The translations under genes were made by a program, and so were the position numbers. A DNA stretch of 64,000 bases from Bacillus sp. ISL-7 (lineage in GTDB: Bacteria; Bacillota; Bacilli; Bacillales_B; DSM-18226), in assembly GCF_018613065.1 (NCBI RefSeq), contig NZ_JAGGQW010000041.1:62001-126000 (forward strand), written 5' to 3'. Under the pieces are notes generated by a model. It was not told where the DNA came from. It worked only from the letters and a program-made list of their open reading frames with translations, and made no database searches. Below, one piece after another: positions 61,055-64,000 of the stretch; within the stretch, counting starts at the first letter, position 1, and the number at the start of each line of letters is the position of its first letter.

Positions 61055-61477
61055 ATGAAAATCTTTGTAACAATGAAAAGTCTGGCTAAGAGGAAGGATT
61101 ATCTTACGAGTAAGGAGATTCATTTAGAGAGTTCTCCGCCGACACTTAGAGTGCTGTTGACAGAATTAGTGTCAATCCAAGTCCAGGAGTTTAATGCAAC
61201 AACCCAAGCAGAAACCAACTTGGTAAGTTTTCTTACAAACGAGAAAATCGAACAGCAAGTCCATGCCGGAAAAGTAGGGTTTGGGACTAAATATAGCGAC
61301 CAAAAAGCCAATCTGCAAACGGCAGCCAGGCTGGCTATCCAAGCCTTTGAAGATGGGTTATACCGAGTATTTATTAATGAAAAAGAGTCGCTCGATTTAG
61401 ATAAGCCATTGGATTTACAAGTGGATGATCAACTTACTTTTATAAAGCTGACAATGTTAGCAGGACGTATGTGGTAA
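61055..61477 (+). CDS. Unknown protein upstream of a DUF4132-like gene
   Basis: A 140-residue soluble protein, MKIFVTMKSLAKRKDYLTSK ... FIKLTMLAGRMW. It has no signal or membrane segment. The Ala/Gln-rich middle (SDQKANLQTAARLAIQAFED) and the following GLYRVFINEKE look like an alpha/beta fold. GAGGTAG lies upstream. The next gene starts 15 bp after its stop, so they form an operon. Similar small genes accompany DUF4132 proteins in Bacillus (from memory). Function unknown. Confidence 0.8.
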   Translation: MKIFVTMKSLAKRKDYLTSKEIHLESSPPTLRVLLTELVSIQVQEFNATTQAETNLVSFLTNEKIEQQVHAGKVGFGTKYSDQKANLQTAARLAIQAFEDGLYRVFINEKESLDLDKPLDLQVDDQLTFIKLTMLAGRMW

Positions 61478-61491
61478 TGGGGGGAAACGGT

Positions 61492-62490
61492 ATGAGAGCA
61501 AAAAATAAGGATCAATATTATGAGAGTTTAGAAGCGAAGGCAAACAAAGAATTTTCTGGAACAGAGCAGAAGTTGGCGCTGCTGCTAATAAAATTAATGG
61601 ACGCGACCTACTTTGTACGCGACACAAATCTTCAAGAAATTAGAAACATCCTATTCATACAAAAAAGCCCCCGTGACCCCCTCATTTTCCAACCGCTAGT
61701 GGAAATTGTGCACACCTTAATCGGAGCAGAATACGGGGCTCTTTTTCAATATATCGTCGATCATAAATGTGAATATCCATACAGTGAAGGGTATTCGCGA
61801 CGACCGTTTCGGACGAGAAACCTCGAGTATCACTACCATGGAATGATCGAGAGCTTCCTTTATATATTTGACTTGGATTTTGAAGAGTTTTCGATTATTG
61901 ATTATCTATCTAGCCGTGAGGGTTCGCCGATATACAATCCTCTGATCAGTGATATGATTGCCTATGAAATTGACCAAAATAATGAGCGGGTATTTCAAGC
62001 CCTATCCAATATAATTTTCGGAGAAAATAACACGACACTACTTACATATGAAATGATCAAGGGTATTTTTAAAAGCCATAGCCAGCAAGGATATAATATG
62101 CTCGGTGATTTGTTACTTGCTGCCAGACTGCAAGAGGGCTTGCGCCAAAGCATTGTCGAAAATATGGATGAAGGTACATTAGAAGCTACTATATACATGC
62201 TTAAAGTCATCCTTGACAACGAACTTATTCGTTACAGTTCCGTCGTGAGAGCGCTTGACGTTTGGACAGGCTTGGACCTGCAATCCTCGGATAGAAGAGT
62301 GACTAAGCAATCGATTCAATACGCGGCAGATTCTCTATCCAATCGAGTGCTGCGTGAAGAAGGAGTTAGAAGCGAGAACCTAAATACGCTTTGCATTAGC
62401 CTTTGGGCAACAGCTGTGAATGAAGAAGACGATATAAAAGAACCGATCCAATTTTTTAACACAAAGCCAAAATTCGGGTATGAGATTTGA
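61492..62490 (+). CDS. N-terminal part or partner of a DUF4132-like protein
   Basis: A 332-residue helical protein (LALLLIKLMDATYFVRDTNL; VRALDVWTGLDLQSSDRRVT; RSENLNTLCISLWATAVNEE) with a HEAT-repeat look. ATG 61492 has GGGGGG upstream. The frame ends KFGYEI at 62490, while another frame starting with ATG 62480 runs on for at least 507 codons. Since DUF4132 proteins are usually one large polypeptide above 1000 residues, the split may be a frameshift; an 11-bp overlap of two coupled genes is the other reading. Confidence 0.75.
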   Translation: MRAKNKDQYYESLEAKANKEFSGTEQKLALLLIKLMDATYFVRDTNLQEIRNILFIQKSPRDPLIFQPLVEIVHTLIGAEYGALFQYIVDHKCEYPYSEGYSRRPFRTRNLEYHYHGMIESFLYIFDLDFEEFSIIDYLSSREGSPIYNPLISDMIAYEIDQNNERVFQALSNIIFGENNTTLLTYEMIKGIFKSHSQQGYNMLGDLLLAARLQEGLRQSIVENMDEGTLEATIYMLKVILDNELIRYSSVVRALDVWTGLDLQSSDRRVTKQSIQYAADSLSNRVLREEGVRSENLNTLCISLWATAVNEEDDIKEPIQFFNTKPKFGYEI

Positions 62491-64000
62491 GTTAGCACAC
62501 CCGTTTTTAAGTGAAAAGAACGTAGAGCTACAATATTATCTTCTCAAAAACTATGTTTATGACTACGATATCCATTGGTCATACGATTCTGAAAAAAGTG
62601 AAAGCACCCTGACATTCAACCAGGTACCATTTTTAGAAAACAAGAAGGAACGATCTCGACAGTTTGAGTTGTTTAAAAACATGTTCTTACAAATACCCAA
62701 AAGAGAACTCGAAATCGAATCAAAAACGAATCAAGGACTTACGCTAATTTTCTCAAGTGACGAAATTGCGAGAAAATTGATGTTCTTGACCGCCTACGAC
62801 TTGGATAAGGATTGGCTAAGACAATTAATTGAATCGAAGGACAAGCTAAGTGCTGAATTAAGAGAAGATCTGCTATCATTTTTTATCAAGGATTACTCGG
62901 ATAAAACACAACGCGATTTCCTTTTTGCAAGCCTCGCTGATAAAAGTGTGAACAATCGAGAAATCGCACTCACAATCATCAAATCAATGGAACTTATGCC
63001 TGAGGAAATTTTAAAGATTGAAGCGATGTTAAAATTAAAAACTGGAGCCCTCCGACAAGGAGCCATTCAGATTTTACTAGGACTCCCAAAGGATCAACTA
63101 GAAACCGCGCTTGACCGTTTAATATCAAGTAAAGCAGAGTTGCAACGAGTGGGTGCGCTTGAAATCTTATCAGAAATTAATGATCAGGAGGAACGTGAAA
63201 GACTTATTAAAGCGTTTAATAATACAATCCTTAAAATGAAAGCTGGCTCAAAAGAACAAATATTACTTGATAAGTTGTTTCAAACCGAGGAATACAACCT
63301 GGAAAATGGGTTTGGATTATATGACCCGAATCATCGAGTAAACCTTGAACTTGAGCATCCTAAACAAGAGTTAAAAAACCTTTTACAGCAAACCACAGAT
63401 TCTAGCAAGCAATTTCTTCAAGGTTTAGCCGCATTAATTCATGAACATCGTCGGGTGGAATATGAGGTCGAGTGGTATGATGGCTCAAAGGATACACTCC
63501 ACATTGGCGAGGAATTAAGGTGCACTTATCAAGAGGATGAAAAACAGCAAATCGACCAACTTCCAATAGCTGAAGTTTGGAAGGAGTATTTTAATACCCA
63601 TGTGCTACCAGCATCAGAGCTCATTCAGACTGCCTTCTATCTTCACTCGGACAGGATCTTTAGCTATTACAGTAATAGGCTGGATGTTTGGGAGGTTATG
63701 GATTATCCAAAGGTAGAGGGCTGGAGGAAAACATTTTTAGAAGAAATTTATCCAATCGAAAACATCGAAGAAATGAATCGCTTTCTTGATGATTTGAATT
63801 ATCGTTCCCAAGTAGAAACGCTTTTCGATGCTTATTTTACCAGTCAAGATTCAAAAGAGCTTTTCGACAACATCAGTGCTGTGTTAAATTTTCTGGTACA
63901 TTCAATCCCTGAAGATAAGCTCAAAACCGAATATAAGCTGCTTGATTTTCTTATCGATCCATGGCTGGAATGGACCGAACACTTTGCCGATATTACTAGT
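62480..64000 (+). CDS. DUF4132-like protein, partial (runs off window)
   Basis: Open from ATG 62480 (MRFELAHPFLSEKNVELQYY) to the window end, 507 codons without a stop. The sequence is rich in Leu-helix repeats (LRQGAIQILLGLPKDQLETA, QRVGALEILSEINDQEERER), which look like HEAT repeats; then VNLELEHPKQELKNLLQQTT and a region with WYDGSKDTLHIGEELRCTYQ. No clear ribosome site, so translation should depend on the gene before. Assignment to the DUF4132 group is by general resemblance only. Confidence 0.65.
   Translation, partial: MRFELAHPFLSEKNVELQYYLLKNYVYDYDIHWSYDSEKSESTLTFNQVPFLENKKERSRQFELFKNMFLQIPKRELEIESKTNQGLTLIFSSDEIARKLMFLTAYDLDKDWLRQLIESKDKLSAELREDLLSFFIKDYSDKTQRDFLFASLADKSVNNREIALTIIKSMELMPEEILKIEAMLKLKTGALRQGAIQILLGLPKDQLETALDRLISSKAELQRVGALEILSEINDQEERERLIKAFNNTILKMKAGSKEQILLDKLFQTEEYNLENGFGLYDPNHRVNLELEHPKQELKNLLQQTTDSSKQFLQGLAALIHEHRRVEYEVEWYDGSKDTLHIGEELRCTYQEDEKQQIDQLPIAEVWKEYFNTHVLPASELIQTAFYLHSDRIFSYYSNRLDVWEVMDYPKVEGWRKTFLEEIYPIENIEEMNRFLDDLNYRSQVETLFDAYFTSQDSKELFDNISAVLNFLVHSIPEDKLKTEYKLLDFLIDPWLEWTEHFADITS

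Noticed and set aside
1..64000. Insertion sequences, prophage, tRNA or rRNA genes
   Set aside because: No transposase, integrase, phage structural gene, tRNA-like cloverleaf or rRNA segment was found by reading both strands.

Overview
The window is chromosomal DNA of a low-GC, endospore-forming Gram-positive bacterium of the family Bacillaceae. The evidence is the strong AAGGAGG-type ribosome sites, a GerA/GerB/GerC spore germinant-receptor operon, a TPP-riboswitch thiamine operon, CcpA-type cre sites, DctSR/CitST-type two-component systems, and many intrinsic terminators. Genus cannot be fixed from the sequence alone; a Neobacillus/Mesobacillus-like Bacillus is my guess. There is no rRNA, tRNA, prophage, insertion sequence or CRISPR array. 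All gene names rest on protein motifs and gene order, not on database searches.

Layout. 1-4.8 kb: an oxidative/lipid operon (acyl-CoA ligase, R2lox Mn/Fe oxidase, aldehyde dehydrogenase, iron alcohol dehydrogenase). 4.9-5.05 kb: a 21-bp tandem repeat before a GNAT acetyltransferase. 6-10.8 kb: Mn-dependent pyrophosphatase, a 5'-deleted EamA transporter, an NCS2 permease, and a PucR regulator and Na+/solute symporter that have both lost their facing 5' ends. 10.2-18.7 kb: coiled-coil protein, HAD phosphatase, DNA glycosylase Tag, two paralogous 53-54-residue proteins flanking a TetR-CBS gene pair, a metallophosphoesterase, CsoR, a decayed Ig-like gene and a secreted protein. 18.7-23.9 kb: ECF sigma/anti-sigma pair, MFS exporter with an overlapping phosphodiesterase, and an esterase. 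24-29.7 kb: tripartite tricarboxylate transporter TctCBA with its own sensor kinase and response regulator.

29.9-38.2 kb: flavodoxin, membrane protein, ATP-grasp, GIY-YIG, TerD, then the germinant-receptor operon (GerA with a C-terminal frameshift, GerC, a D-subunit-like peptide, GerB). 38.2-40.9 kb: remnants of a truncated hemoglobin and an Mrp-type ATPase, then an AraC-type response regulator whose phosphoacceptor Asp is replaced by Glu. 41-45.1 kb: histidine degradation hutU-hutI-hutG without hutH or hutP. 45.2-48.6 kb: small, unknown, repetitive or frameshifted genes and a TatD pseudogene. 48.6-49.4 kb: phosphodiesterase and glutaredoxin. 49.4-53.3 kb: C4-dicarboxylate symporter DctP divergent from a second DctR/DctS pair. 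53.4-60.9 kb: one riboswitch-controlled operon joining thiazole/HMP kinases, thiamine phosphate synthase and ThiW with the complete base-degraded-thiamine salvage route (YlmB, TenA, ThiZXY). 61-64 kb: start of a DUF4132-like gene cluster cut by the window edge.

Two themes run through the window. One is carboxylate nutrition: two transporters, each with a cognate two-component system and a cre site. The other is decay: roughly ten genes are truncated or frameshifted, several at short homopolymers, so either reduction is under way or some frameshifts are sequencing errors. Two families of dispersed palindromic elements sit between the genes.
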